Origin: Henriciella sp.
Lineage (GTDB): Bacteria; Pseudomonadota; Alphaproteobacteria; Caulobacterales; Hyphomonadaceae
Assembly (NCBI RefSeq): GCF_029937755.1
Contig: NZ_JAPYPG010000001.1
Location: forward strand, 434,001-498,000
Direction: 5' to 3'
DNA: 64,000 bases
Shown piece after piece: positions 42,272 to 50,708 of this stretch. Position numbers and translations under genes: made by a program. Each line of letters opens with the position of its first letter. Within the stretch, counting starts at the first letter, position 1. The notes beneath the pieces were generated by a model that ran no database searches, was not told where the DNA came from, and saw only the letters and a program-made list of their open reading frames with translations.

Positions 42272-44530
42272 ATGACATTCCGGAAGAAACTGGCTGCTGC
42301 TCTGGCGGGCCTTGGGCTTTGCGCCGGGTTGGCTGCCTGTGACCGTACCGACGAACGTGTTGACCGGCTGGAGGATATCGGTCGCGGCGTAATGGACCAG
42401 CTAGGCGGCGGAGACGGCACTGGCGGCGGCGCCAATCGTATGGAGTCGGCGCCCGTGACTGCCCGTGCGCTCGCTGGCAAGATCATGGAAAGCTCACCTA
42501 TTCAGGCCGGCCCTTCCGCACAGCAGAAATTCGTCGTCGGCTCCATCGTCGCAAAGCCACGCAGCCTGCCCGAACCGGCTTCACCGGTGCGCAGCATGGA
42601 TGCGCCGACCATGGCCGATTATGATGCCTATGTAGCTGGTGAAGATTCCGATGCGCTTATCGTCGTGCCATCTGACGATGAAATGGAAGCGCTTGAAGAG
42701 ACCGAGGCCGGAACACGAACAGTCGAGGAAGCGCCGCAACGGCTGCAGCAAGCCATGCGCAGCCGCCGCACGATCACTATCGACCCGAAGTCACGCGACT
42801 TGTCGCAGTCTGGAAGCATGGTGGCGCGTGAAGTGCTCAAGGACAGCCGTCCCGCCCTGAAATCTGCTCCGCAACGCACCCTGTCATTGCCAGAGACCAT
42901 GGAAAGGGCGGCGCCAGCACCTGCACCTCCCGAGATGGTGGAGCTTCAGGCCCCCCTCCCGGCCAAATCTGCCGAGCGTCGGCTGATGATGCGTCAGGAT
43001 GCGATGAGCGCACAGGTGAATGCCGAAAGCCGGATGATCGAGACAGCACAGCGATATGGCCTGGCGGCCAACATCCAGCGCTCGCGATCGGGTCAGATGG
43101 TCATCGAGATCGGGTCACGCGCCACGAAGCCCACGCGCTATGAAGGCGACGGGGCTGCTGAGGGTGTACCGTGGATCGTCTCTGACGATGATCGTGAGTG
43201 CCCGGAAAACCCAACTGAGGCCCAGCTTCAGGCTGACCCACAGCTGGCGACCGTCTGCGTAATTCAGGAACTGAAAAACAGCGGTGACTTCGAATATGTC
43301 GAGAAGGACTGGGTGTATCACCACCAGTTTGTTCGCCGGCCAAAGAATGAGGGCCCGGTCACGGCCTCCTCAATCACGCCGAATGATCCGCTATGGCAAT
43401 TGCAGTGGAATTTCCTCGGACAGGGCTCCGGGGAGGGCAAGGCGCCTGGTGGGGCCGGCTTTGTCGATTTCTGGACCAGTCAGGCCACGCAGGGATCTGA
43501 TGAAGTCGTCGTCGCGGTTGTCGATACAGGCCTCGAAATGAGCCATCCCGACATCAAGGATTCGCCCAATCTCGCGCCTGGCTGGGACATGGTAACCGAT
43601 ATTGGCATGGCCAATGATGGTGACAGCCGCGATTCCGATCCGAATGATCCGGGCGATGAATGCCCGGAGGATTTTGTCTTCGAGAACACCTATCACGGCA
43701 CCCACGTCGCCGGTACGGTCGGCGCGAGCGTGACCAACAATGCCAATGGCGTGGCCGGCGGCGCCTGGAATGTAAAGATCGTTCCAGTCCGCGCGCTCGG
43801 CAAATGCGGTGGACGGCTATCGGACATCAATGACGCGATCCGCTGGGCTGGTGGCCTGATCCCGGAATATGACGAACTCGGGAATGAGATCTGGAACGAC
43901 AATCCGGCTGACATCATCAACCTGTCGATAGGGATTTTCCGCTTCTGCCCCGCCTCCATGCAGGACGCCATTGATGAGGTGGTCGAGCGCGGCGTGGTCG
44001 TGGTCGCCGCTGCAGGCAATGACAAGGTTTCCACCCAGTTCTATGCGCCGGGCGGATGCAACAATGTACTATCGGTCGCCGCCGGCGATGCGCGCGGCAT
44101 CATGGCGCCCTATTCCAATTATGGCGCGGAGGTGGATCTGATGGCGCCAGGCGGAGACCTGACACGCGATGACAATGGCGATGGCCGCCCCGATGGCATC
44201 CTGTCCACGAAGACAGCGCATGACTGCATCGACCCGGTTACAAATGAGAGCATTGAGGATTGCTTTTATGCATATGAACAAGGCACCAGCATGGCAGCGC
44301 CGCATGTCTCAGCCGCGCTGGCGCTGATCAAGAGCAAGCGCCCGGAGCTGCAGGGGACATCGCTGTCAGACGTCCTGCTCGCTGCTCTCACGCCGCGCAG
44401 CCAAGAACAATGTTCAGGCCCATGCGTTCAGTATCCAGGCGCCGAGCCCGTCGAGGGGTCACCCGACCTTTGCAAACGGCCCTGCGGCAGCGGCCTTCTG
44501 AACCTTTCAAACATCAACCTGGACGACTGA
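42272..44530 (+). CDS. Subtilisin-like S8 serine protease, lipoprotein
   Basis: This 752-residue protein has a lipoprotein signal with lipobox LAAC (Cys23) followed by Asp24, a long Ala/Glu-rich region (60-250), a likely inhibitory propeptide (about 250-350, ending with EYVEKDWVYH), and a subtilase domain (about 375-750). Catalytic residues are D418 (VAVVDTG), H475 (NTYHGTHVAGT) and S673 (GTSMAAPHVS), with oxyanion N583. Cys-rich C-terminal end (CSGPC, CKRPCG). It is anchored to a membrane and should act in the periplasm or at the surface. The start is ATG 42272. It is the first of four co-oriented genes with 0-10 bp gaps. Confidence 0.9.
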   Translation: MTFRKKLAAALAGLGLCAGLAACDRTDERVDRLEDIGRGVMDQLGGGDGTGGGANRMESAPVTARALAGKIMESSPIQAGPSAQQKFVVGSIVAKPRSLPEPASPVRSMDAPTMADYDAYVAGEDSDALIVVPSDDEMEALEETEAGTRTVEEAPQRLQQAMRSRRTITIDPKSRDLSQSGSMVAREVLKDSRPALKSAPQRTLSLPETMERAAPAPAPPEMVELQAPLPAKSAERRLMMRQDAMSAQVNAESRMIETAQRYGLAANIQRSRSGQMVIEIGSRATKPTRYEGDGAAEGVPWIVSDDDRECPENPTEAQLQADPQLATVCVIQELKNSGDFEYVEKDWVYHHQFVRRPKNEGPVTASSITPNDPLWQLQWNFLGQGSGEGKAPGGAGFVDFWTSQATQGSDEVVVAVVDTGLEMSHPDIKDSPNLAPGWDMVTDIGMANDGDSRDSDPNDPGDECPEDFVFENTYHGTHVAGTVGASVTNNANGVAGGAWNVKIVPVRALGKCGGRLSDINDAIRWAGGLIPEYDELGNEIWNDNPADIINLSIGIFRFCPASMQDAIDEVVERGVVVVAAAGNDKVSTQFYAPGGCNNVLSVAAGDARGIMAPYSNYGAEVDLMAPGGDLTRDDNGDGRPDGILSTKTAHDCIDPVTNESIEDCFYAYEQGTSMAAPHVSAALALIKSKRPELQGTSLSDVLLAALTPRSQEQCSGPCVQYPGAEPVEGSPDLCKRPCGSGLLNLSNINLDD

Positions 44531-44540
44531 GACAAGAGCC

Positions 44541-45032
44541 TTGAGCGAACGCAACTCCACCTCCACCAAGTCCCAATTGGGCATCGCGGCCATCGGCGTG
44601 TCGCTGTGCGCAGCCTGTGGTGTTGCATGGCTCGGTGGTGGTGGTGACAGCACCTCGCCTTCAATGTCCTTTGCGCCAACGCAATCAACGGCCACATCGT
44701 CAGATGATGGCAAGGTCACGGCCCAGTCGGCAGGCGGCTACTCCGCCCAATATGCGATTATCGTGAAGTTCGAAAACGAGCCGGTAACGCAGGAAATCGG
44801 CAAGACCTTTCGCAAGGATCCCGAGGGAACCCGCCAGCGCTTCCGCGAATGGGCCGCTGACAAGCCGGCCCTCCAGGGCCTGTCGCTTGAGCGGGCGAGC
44901 TATTCCGGCGAACTGGTACTGACCGGATCGGGGGCACGCAGCGTCGACGACGTCATCCGTGGTATTCTGGCGATGGACAATGTCGCGTATGCTGAGCCAG
45001 ACTATATCGCGGAACCAAGTAAGGAAGGCTAG
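44541..45032 (+). CDS. Small secreted/anchored protein resembling a stand-alone subtilase propeptide (I9-like)
   Basis: This 163-residue protein has an N-terminal hydrophobic segment (LGIAAIGVSLCAACGVAWLGG) with no clean lipobox. After a Ser/Thr linker the last 95 residues look like an inhibitor I9/propeptide fold: YAIIVKFENE, an amphipathic helix, and DDVIRGILAMDNVAYAEPDYI, whose V-x-Y-A-E-P-x-Y-I end is the classic propeptide terminus that lies in the protease active site. It starts at TTG 44541, 10 bp after the S8 gene, and may be a chaperone or inhibitor of that protease (inference). Confidence 0.65.
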   Translation: MSERNSTSTKSQLGIAAIGVSLCAACGVAWLGGGGDSTSPSMSFAPTQSTATSSDDGKVTAQSAGGYSAQYAIIVKFENEPVTQEIGKTFRKDPEGTRQRFREWAADKPALQGLSLERASYSGELVLTGSGARSVDDVIRGILAMDNVAYAEPDYIAEPSKEG

Positions 45033-45039
45033 GAACGCC

Positions 45040-45717
45040 ATGGTCGAACGGGTGGGAATGGTGCTGACGGCGGGAGTTTGCCTGATATTGGGCGCCTGCG
45101 ATTTCACGAATGGCGCAGCCGACAAGCCGCCTGCGGATACAGAAACCGGGCTGGCCGACACCAGCAATAGCGGCAATGATGCGACAATCGACATCCAACC
45201 CGAACCGGAAGATGTCGATGTGGCCGAAACCGGGACAGCCAAGGTCGCATCCACAAAGAAGAGCGATATCGACTGGGATACAGCCCGTCGTGACCTTGCG
45301 TCTTCCAACGAACGCGACACCACTTTTAATATCCAGAGTGGCAGTTCCGCGCCTCCGGTGCCGGTCCTTCTGCCAACAGGCCCGGTCCGCCCGGCAAGCG
45401 CAGACGGACCACAACCTCAATTTCGGCCGGTCCCGGATGGCTATTTTGCCGTGTTTCCTGGCGACAGATACAATCTTATCGTGAACGGCACGAACGAAGT
45501 GACCGATGTGCCCGGCGGATCCGCTGGCGAGGGCGGGTCCGAAGACATGAGATATGTGGAGACATCCACCGGCGCGATGGTTTCCTTTTCACGGTATGGC
45601 GCTGATTATATGGTCGAGTTTGAATGTCTGGGCTCGGGGGCAGAGGGCGGCAGCTGCATCACGGAAGATGAAGCCATGTCCGTTGCGGAAGAAATCGTGA
45701 TCTCGGGGACTCAATGA
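45040..45717 (+). CDS. Unknown lipoprotein in the S8/M23 operon
   Basis: This 225-residue protein has a lipoprotein signal ending LGAC-D (Cys20, Asp21), a Glu/Asp/Thr-rich linker, and a 90-residue C-terminal part (FRPVPDGYFAVFPGDRY, YVETSTGAMVSFSRYGADYMVEFEC) with an apparent disulfide pair (FECLG... SCITED). No family is recognised. The start is ATG 45040, 7 bp after the previous stop, and its stop overlaps the M23 gene start (ATGATG at 45714). Confidence 0.65.
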   Translation: MVERVGMVLTAGVCLILGACDFTNGAADKPPADTETGLADTSNSGNDATIDIQPEPEDVDVAETGTAKVASTKKSDIDWDTARRDLASSNERDTTFNIQSGSSAPPVPVLLPTGPVRPASADGPQPQFRPVPDGYFAVFPGDRYNLIVNGTNEVTDVPGGSAGEGGSEDMRYVETSTGAMVSFSRYGADYMVEFECLGSGAEGGSCITEDEAMSVAEEIVISGTQ

Positions 45718-47048
45718 TGTCAAAACTCTGGTGGGGACTTGTTCTCGCGCTGACCCTCATCGCGCTGGCGGCCTGCGATGCCATTCGCTATCCCAATGAT
45801 GGCCGTGGACGGGAGTACCAACCCGAAACGCCACCCGGCGCACCAGGCCCTGCCCCGCCCAGCGAACCCGTGACAGACCCCTATGGGGACAGCGACGCTG
45901 ACGAGCCGGAGACACCCTCCCCGGAGGCATCCGACCCCGATGAGGAAATCGAGACACCGACGCCACCCTCCGAGACGGAGAGCGACCTCGACACAGCTGA
46001 GCCAGTCGATCCCAGCGATGACACGGATGATGTGGACGCTAACCCTGAAAACACGGACGCAGTCGAACCGGAAACGCCCGATTCGGACGTGCCGGAGCTG
46101 GACACGACCGAGCCCGACAGCCCCGACACTGAGGGGAGGGCCGAGGACGATACCGAAACATCGCCCGAAACCGACGGTCCCGTCGATACCGAAACACCGG
46201 AGGAGAACGGTACAACGGACGTGGCCGACAATACCGGCACCGACGTCACAGAGCCCGAAACGCCCGAAGAACCAGAGCCAGCCGTGGTTTTCTCCTTCGT
46301 AGAGCCCGGCCAGCTTGTCTCCGGGTCCGGCACCGGGACCTCGGATCCCGAAACCATTTTCTCCCCGGACATGCGCTTCCCGATCAAGTCGGCGCCAGCC
46401 TTCCTCCAGTCGCAGGTCTGGGGCTTTGGCGGCGGCATCAAGGGCGGTGATCAGTGTGATGCGCGCAATTACGAATATCCTTGGCGCGACAATTTCTGCG
46501 AAACGCGGTCTTCCACCCGCAACTCGCCCTATTGCCCGGTCAGCCGCATCCACCAGGGCCAGGACATTCGTGTTGGCACCGCTCAGGGCTGCAATGACCT
46601 GCGCCGCACGGCATCGGCCGAACGCGCCCTTTACGAAGTGGTTGCGGTGGAAGACGGCATCATCCAGTCGATCGGCACCTATACGGTGACGCAGCGCTCC
46701 GGTCCGCGCGTTTACAAATACATGCACATGAACATGCGCGCCCTGCAGGTTTCCGCGGGGGACACGGTCACCAAGGGGCAAAAACTCGGCTATGTCTCGA
46801 ACGATTTCGGAGGGACGCCGACGACCTTCCACCTTCACTTCGAGATGCTTCAGAATACCGCCGACAGTGGCTGGGTGCATGTGCCGCCCTACACGTCGCT
46901 CGTTTCTGCCTATGAGCGCCGCGAAAGCGGAATTGGCGAGAAGATCACTGCAAATATCGGGGTCGCTTCAGCGCCGCCGCCGGCGGAGATTCCTGCGGAT
47001 CAGGCGATCGATGAGAGCTTCGTCGTCATCGACGAGTCCATGGAATAG
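45714..47048 (+). CDS. M23-family metallopeptidase lipoprotein with acidic linker
   Basis: This 444-residue protein has a lipoprotein signal and lipobox LAAC (Cys21) followed by Asp22. Residues about 36-190 are an extreme Pro/Glu/Asp/Thr/Ser linker. The C-terminal domain has the M23 zinc ligands H280 and D284 (HQGQD), H338 (YMHM) and the H373-L-H375 motif, with a disulfide-rich insertion (C248, C262, C274, C293). M23 enzymes cut peptide bridges in peptidoglycan or elastin-like proteins. The complete motif argues that it is active. It is last in the operon. Confidence 0.87.
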   Translation: MMSKLWWGLVLALTLIALAACDAIRYPNDGRGREYQPETPPGAPGPAPPSEPVTDPYGDSDADEPETPSPEASDPDEEIETPTPPSETESDLDTAEPVDPSDDTDDVDANPENTDAVEPETPDSDVPELDTTEPDSPDTEGRAEDDTETSPETDGPVDTETPEENGTTDVADNTGTDVTEPETPEEPEPAVVFSFVEPGQLVSGSGTGTSDPETIFSPDMRFPIKSAPAFLQSQVWGFGGGIKGGDQCDARNYEYPWRDNFCETRSSTRNSPYCPVSRIHQGQDIRVGTAQGCNDLRRTASAERALYEVVAVEDGIIQSIGTYTVTQRSGPRVYKYMHMNMRALQVSAGDTVTKGQKLGYVSNDFGGTPTTFHLHFEMLQNTADSGWVHVPPYTSLVSAYERRESGIGEKITANIGVASAPPPAEIPADQAIDESFVVIDESME

Positions 47049-47130
47049 ACACCGCTACCGTAAACTGGCGCATGGTTTGCGTTCAGCTGTATCTTTGTCT
47101 GAAGTTTAATGCGTTAAGCGCTTGATAAGA

Positions 47131-47155
47131 TGTTGCCCTGCGGCAACACTTTCTG
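47131..47155 (+). terminator. Possible terminator hairpin after the S8/M23 operon
   Basis: TGTTGCC (47131-47137) CTGC GGCAACA (47142-47148) forms a 7-bp hairpin with a 4-base loop, followed by CTTTCTG. The T run is short, so termination is only likely, not certain; it is the best candidate between this operon and the DUF2333 gene. Confidence 0.45.
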
Positions 47156-47194
47156 ACGAGCGCGGGGGCGCCGAACACGATAGAGATACTGCCG

Positions 47195-48274
47195 ATGAGC
47201 AATGTTGAAAAACTGCCCGTCCAGCCGCGCCGCGAAGGTACGGCCGTGACGCTTATCGGTACAGACCTTCCTGCGCCCTATCTCGACGAAGCAGAACCTT
47301 CTCCCCTGATGCACACCGCCTCACTCTGGTGGCGGCGCATTATCCGGACACTGCAAATCCTCGCCGTGCTGGTTCTTGTGGGCTTCTATCCGGCGCTGAT
47401 CATGGCTTCGCATGACGTCAATGATTCCCCGGTTATCCTGTCAGCAGAATCGCCTTGGGCCTCGCCCGAAACAGGTGTCATCGTCACGATGATCGGGCGC
47501 GAACTGGAAGGTCCCGGCTGGGCCGCCGACCGTCCGGGCTGGCACCCGCAGGCCCGACTGACTGGCCTGCCCGCCTGGCAGAATGCACTGTCGACCTCGC
47601 TCAGCCAGTATGCGCGTCTGATGGCCGGCAAGTCCGAGACGCCGGATGGCAATCCCGACCCCGATCTTTCTGCCGCCGCCCGCCTGCTGATGCCTGAGCA
47701 GGGCCTCGATCAGACCCCGCGCCTCACAGCCGCCGCAGAAGCGCTGGCACGCTATGAGGGGCGCCTTGAGCGTGACCTCGCCAGCAAGCCGGCTGGCGTT
47801 TCGGATGTTGTTGACGAACTCGCTCTTTTTGCAGGTTGGGCTGACGACTCTTATCAGCGCCTCAGCCAACGTATCGGCACGCGCGAAGGCTGGCCGGCCT
47901 CCAGGGAAGACATCCAGGTCTTCTTCGAAGCCCGCGCCCGGGCGCAGATTGCAAGCCAGCTTCTGACCGCCAGCCTCGTCTCCGAGCCTGACATTGCAGT
48001 GCGCAGCTCCGTGGAAAGCCGGCTCGACAAGATTGAGGCCAGCTGGCGGCGGGCCGCCGAACTGGACCCAATCTTTGTCTCTAGCCAGGCCGGCGATGCC
48101 CGCCTGATGGCCGACCACCTCGCCATGATGGCCTACTATCTGCGTCAGGCCAGCGATGCGACCCGCGGTCTTGGTTCGGCCCTCATTGCCGAAGAGCAGG
48201 CCCGTGCTGCGGCGGCCGAGGCGGCCAAAACCGAAGACGGCGCCGAAAGCAGCGAAGACGCGACTGACTCCTGA
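47195..48274 (+). CDS. DUF2333 membrane-anchored protein
   Basis: This 359-residue protein has one membrane segment (about 50-71, TLQILAVLVLVGFYPALIMA) and a large helical periplasmic part. The order (VTMIGRELEGPGWAADRPGW, WQNALSTSLSQYARLM, LASKPAGVSDVVDELALF, an Ala/Glu-rich end) matches the DUF2333 family, frequent in alpha- and gammaproteobacteria and without a known role. Confidence 0.85.
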   Translation: MSNVEKLPVQPRREGTAVTLIGTDLPAPYLDEAEPSPLMHTASLWWRRIIRTLQILAVLVLVGFYPALIMASHDVNDSPVILSAESPWASPETGVIVTMIGRELEGPGWAADRPGWHPQARLTGLPAWQNALSTSLSQYARLMAGKSETPDGNPDPDLSAAARLLMPEQGLDQTPRLTAAAEALARYEGRLERDLASKPAGVSDVVDELALFAGWADDSYQRLSQRIGTREGWPASREDIQVFFEARARAQIASQLLTASLVSEPDIAVRSSVESRLDKIEASWRRAAELDPIFVSSQAGDARLMADHLAMMAYYLRQASDATRGLGSALIAEEQARAAAAEAAKTEDGAESSEDATDS

Positions 48275-48345
48275 ACGGATGCCTGCTTGAAAGGCAGGCT
48301 CCGACCGTCCATTTGAGAGGCGAGCCAGACAGAGCAGGCACGCCC

Positions 48346-48933
48346 ATGTTTATCCAGACCGAACCGACCCCGAATCCGGACACGATCAAGTTTCTCCCGG
48401 GAGAAACGGTGGCCGGGTCCACCGGACCTTTTGATTTTGCCAGCGAGGCCGAAGCCGGAATGAGCCCGCTCGCCCAGGCCATCTTCCAGGTCGATGGCGT
48501 CACCCGCGTATTCCTTGGCGCTGATTTTCTTTCGGTTTCCAAAACCGAAAATGCAGACTGGAAACATGTCCGCCCGATGGTGCTGGCGGCGATCATGGAC
48601 CACTATGTTGCTGGGTTGCCCGTGATCGGTGACGGCGCATCTGCAAGCCAGAACGATGAAGGTGCGACGACTGCGGCCGATTATGAAGGCGAGACCGCCG
48701 AAATCGTTGAGGAAATCCTGGAACTCATCGAAACGCGCGTGCGTCCTGCCGTTGCGCAGGATGGCGGCGACATCACTTTCCAGCGTTATGATGCCGACTC
48801 TGGTATCGTCCATCTGGCAATGCGCGGCGCCTGTGCTGGCTGCCCGTCTTCGACGATGACGCTGAAACAAGGTATTGAGAATATGTTGAAGGCCTATGTT
48901 CCGGAGGTGAATGCTGTAGAAGCAGCCCTTTAG
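48346..48933 (+). CDS. NifU-like Fe-S scaffold protein (Nfu type)
   Basis: This 195-residue protein has an N-terminal Nfu domain (MFIQTEPTPNPDTIKFLPG, AIFQVDGVTRVFLGADFLSV) and a C-terminal NifU-like domain with the CxxC cluster-binding motif (RGACAGCPSSTMTL). Nfu proteins hold and deliver 4Fe-4S clusters to apo-enzymes; MiaB in this window is a plausible client. The start is ATG 48346; a longer in-frame start at 48313 is less likely. Confidence 0.93.
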   Translation: MFIQTEPTPNPDTIKFLPGETVAGSTGPFDFASEAEAGMSPLAQAIFQVDGVTRVFLGADFLSVSKTENADWKHVRPMVLAAIMDHYVAGLPVIGDGASASQNDEGATTAADYEGETAEIVEEILELIETRVRPAVAQDGGDITFQRYDADSGIVHLAMRGACAGCPSSTMTLKQGIENMLKAYVPEVNAVEAAL

Positions 48934-48956
48934 GCCAAACCAACCGGAGGTAAGGA

Positions 48957-49559
48957 ATGTCCGACCCAGTCAATGATTACGCGCTTGATCTCATCTGGCG
49001 CAAAGGCAGGAGCTATAATGGCTGGCTCGACAAACCCGTCCCGGAGACGATGATCCGGGCGGTCTACGACCTTACAAAAATGGGGCCGACCAGTGCAAAT
49101 TGCTGTCCGGCCCGGTTCGTCTTCATTCACACGGATGAAGCCAAGCAGCGGCTCAAGCCTCACCTGATGGAAGGCAATGTCGAGAAGTGCATGACTGCCC
49201 CGTGGGTCTGTATTATCGCCAACGACCTGATGTTCCACGAGAAGATCCCGCAACTTTTCCCGCACAATCCCGGCGCAAAGGAGTGGTTTTCCGAGCCACA
49301 CGCACGCCAGGAACATGCCGAGCGGAACGGGTCGCTTCAGGGGGCTTATCTGATGATGGCAGCCCGCGCTCTGGGCCTCGATTGCGGACCGATGTCCGGC
49401 TTCAACCAGGACGGTGTGGACTACGAGTTCTTCGCCGAGAAGGAAGGAACCCATCACTGGCGCTCAAACTTCCTCTGTGCGATCGGCCATGGCGATGACA
49501 GCACGATCTTCGATCGCAGCCCACGCCTAGCGTTTAACGAAGCCTGTCAGATTCTCTGA
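48957..49559 (+). CDS. rutE: RutE-like nitroreductase-family reductase
   Basis: This 200-residue flavoprotein begins with the pattern YNGWLDKPVPETMIRAVYDLTKMGPTSANCCPARFVF, with the typical nitroreductase G-P-T-S-x-N FMN loop, and MSGFNQDGVDYEFFAEKEGT near the end. It fits RutE (malonic semialdehyde reductase of the uracil pathway); no other rut genes are in the window, so the physiological substrate is uncertain. It starts 23 bp after the Nfu gene, in the same direction. Confidence 0.8.
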   Translation: MSDPVNDYALDLIWRKGRSYNGWLDKPVPETMIRAVYDLTKMGPTSANCCPARFVFIHTDEAKQRLKPHLMEGNVEKCMTAPWVCIIANDLMFHEKIPQLFPHNPGAKEWFSEPHARQEHAERNGSLQGAYLMMAARALGLDCGPMSGFNQDGVDYEFFAEKEGTHHWRSNFLCAIGHGDDSTIFDRSPRLAFNEACQIL

Positions 49560-49568
49560 TCGCATCAC

Positions 49569-50219
49569 ATGCTGGTCCTTTCGATAGATACCTCAGGGCC
49601 AGCCTGTGATGTGGCCGTTCTCGAGAACGGCACCCTCCTCGCAGAGGCGAAGGAGACGATGGCTCGTGGCCAGGATGCCCGGCTACCGGGCCTCATCGAT
49701 GAAACGGTCCATTCAGCGGAACGGAGCCTTGCCGATCTGGATCGCCTCGCTGTCGTAATAGGGCCTGGTAGTTTTACCGGGGTGCGTGTGGGCATTTCGT
49801 TCGCTCGCGGCCTGGCCCTGGCGCTGAAGTGTCCCTGCATTGGGGTTACGAGCCTTGAAGCTGCGCTGCCTGCCGGCCAGCAAGGCTCTGCCATTATGCT
49901 TCTGCCCGCCAAACGGCGCCCGCCGGAAATCAGTTATTGGGCGCAGCGCTTCCGGTCCGGGCGGGCGGTCACCACCCCCGAGGAAGTCGGGCTGGATGAG
50001 CTAGTCGCCGAGCTGAAGGCACACCCTCACTTTGTTTACGGCACAGGCCTTGAGGCGCTGGCTGCAGCCTTGCCCCAGCTCACACTGCATGAGGCAGCCC
50101 CGACAGCGGCCCGGACCGGTGCTTTCGCAAGCGACATCGACACAGAGACTGCCGCACCGCCAAGCCCGGTGTATGTCCGGGCCCCAGACGCGGCATTACC
50201 TAGCGGCAAGCGCCCGTGA
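49569..50219 (+). CDS. tsaB: TsaB, t6A biosynthesis subunit
   Basis: This 216-residue ASKHA-fold protein starts MLVLSIDTSGPACDVAVLENG and has the conserved VVIGPGSFTGVRVGISFARGLALAL. TsaB holds TsaD and TsaE together in the complex that makes t6A37 in ANN-decoding tRNAs. Its stop overlaps the rimI start by 4 bp (50216-50219), starting the conserved alphaproteobacterial run tsaB-rimI-fur-miaB. Confidence 0.94.
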   Translation: MLVLSIDTSGPACDVAVLENGTLLAEAKETMARGQDARLPGLIDETVHSAERSLADLDRLAVVIGPGSFTGVRVGISFARGLALALKCPCIGVTSLEAALPAGQQGSAIMLLPAKRRPPEISYWAQRFRSGRAVTTPEEVGLDELVAELKAHPHFVYGTGLEALAAALPQLTLHEAAPTAARTGAFASDIDTETAAPPSPVYVRAPDAALPSGKRP

Positions 50220-50701
50220 CCCAGCCCCTGAGGCTGCTGACGCGAGAGGATGCGGCTGCTGCGCATGCCCTGCATGCGCTCTGCTTCCCACCTGATGAGG
50301 TCTGGAGTGCCTGGGCCTTTCAGGACACATTTGCGCTGACCACTACACTCGGCGTGGGCGCCGAGGATGAGAATGGCCGCCTGACAGGCATGATCATCGT
50401 TCAGAAGACGCCGCCTGACGCTGACATTCTCACCATGTGCGTTGCCCCAGACAAGCGCCGCCATGGACTTGCTGCACACTTGCTCAGCGGTCTGGTGACC
50501 CTGCTCGGCCCCTATGGCATGGCCAGGCTCTGCCTTGATGTCGCCGCCGACAATACTGCAGCGATAAAGTTTTATGAAAGCAGTGGCTTCCTCAAAGATG
50601 GGCGACGGAAGAACTATTATCTCCGCGCAGGCGGCGCACGTGTGGATGCCATCCTCATGTCACGCGCTATCGCTGGACATACAGGTGAATCGGAGGCATG
50701 A
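50216..50701 (+). CDS. rimI: RimI-like GNAT N-acetyltransferase
   Basis: This 161-residue protein has the GNAT fold with the acetyl-CoA motif VAPDKRRHGLAAHLLSGL, followed by LCLDVAADNTAAIKFYESSGF. It is placed between tsaB and fur, as rimI usually is; RimI acetylates the N-terminus of ribosomal protein S18. It is translationally coupled to tsaB. Confidence 0.88.
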   Translation: MTQPLRLLTREDAAAAHALHALCFPPDEVWSAWAFQDTFALTTTLGVGAEDENGRLTGMIIVQKTPPDADILTMCVAPDKRRHGLAAHLLSGLVTLLGPYGMARLCLDVAADNTAAIKFYESSGFLKDGRRKNYYLRAGGARVDAILMSRAIAGHTGESEA

Positions 50702-50708
50702 AACAACC

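Noticed and set aside
45720-46880. 386-residue open frame opposite the M23 lipoprotein
   Set aside because: It mirrors the repetitive Pro/Glu/Asp codons of the real gene, giving an artificial repeat-rich frame; the M23 gene has a full active-site motif and operon overlap.
48284-48303. Hairpin GCCTGC...GCAGGC after the DUF2333 gene as a terminator
   Set aside because: The stem is only 6 bp and there is no T run after it, so it is not supported as a Rho-independent terminator.
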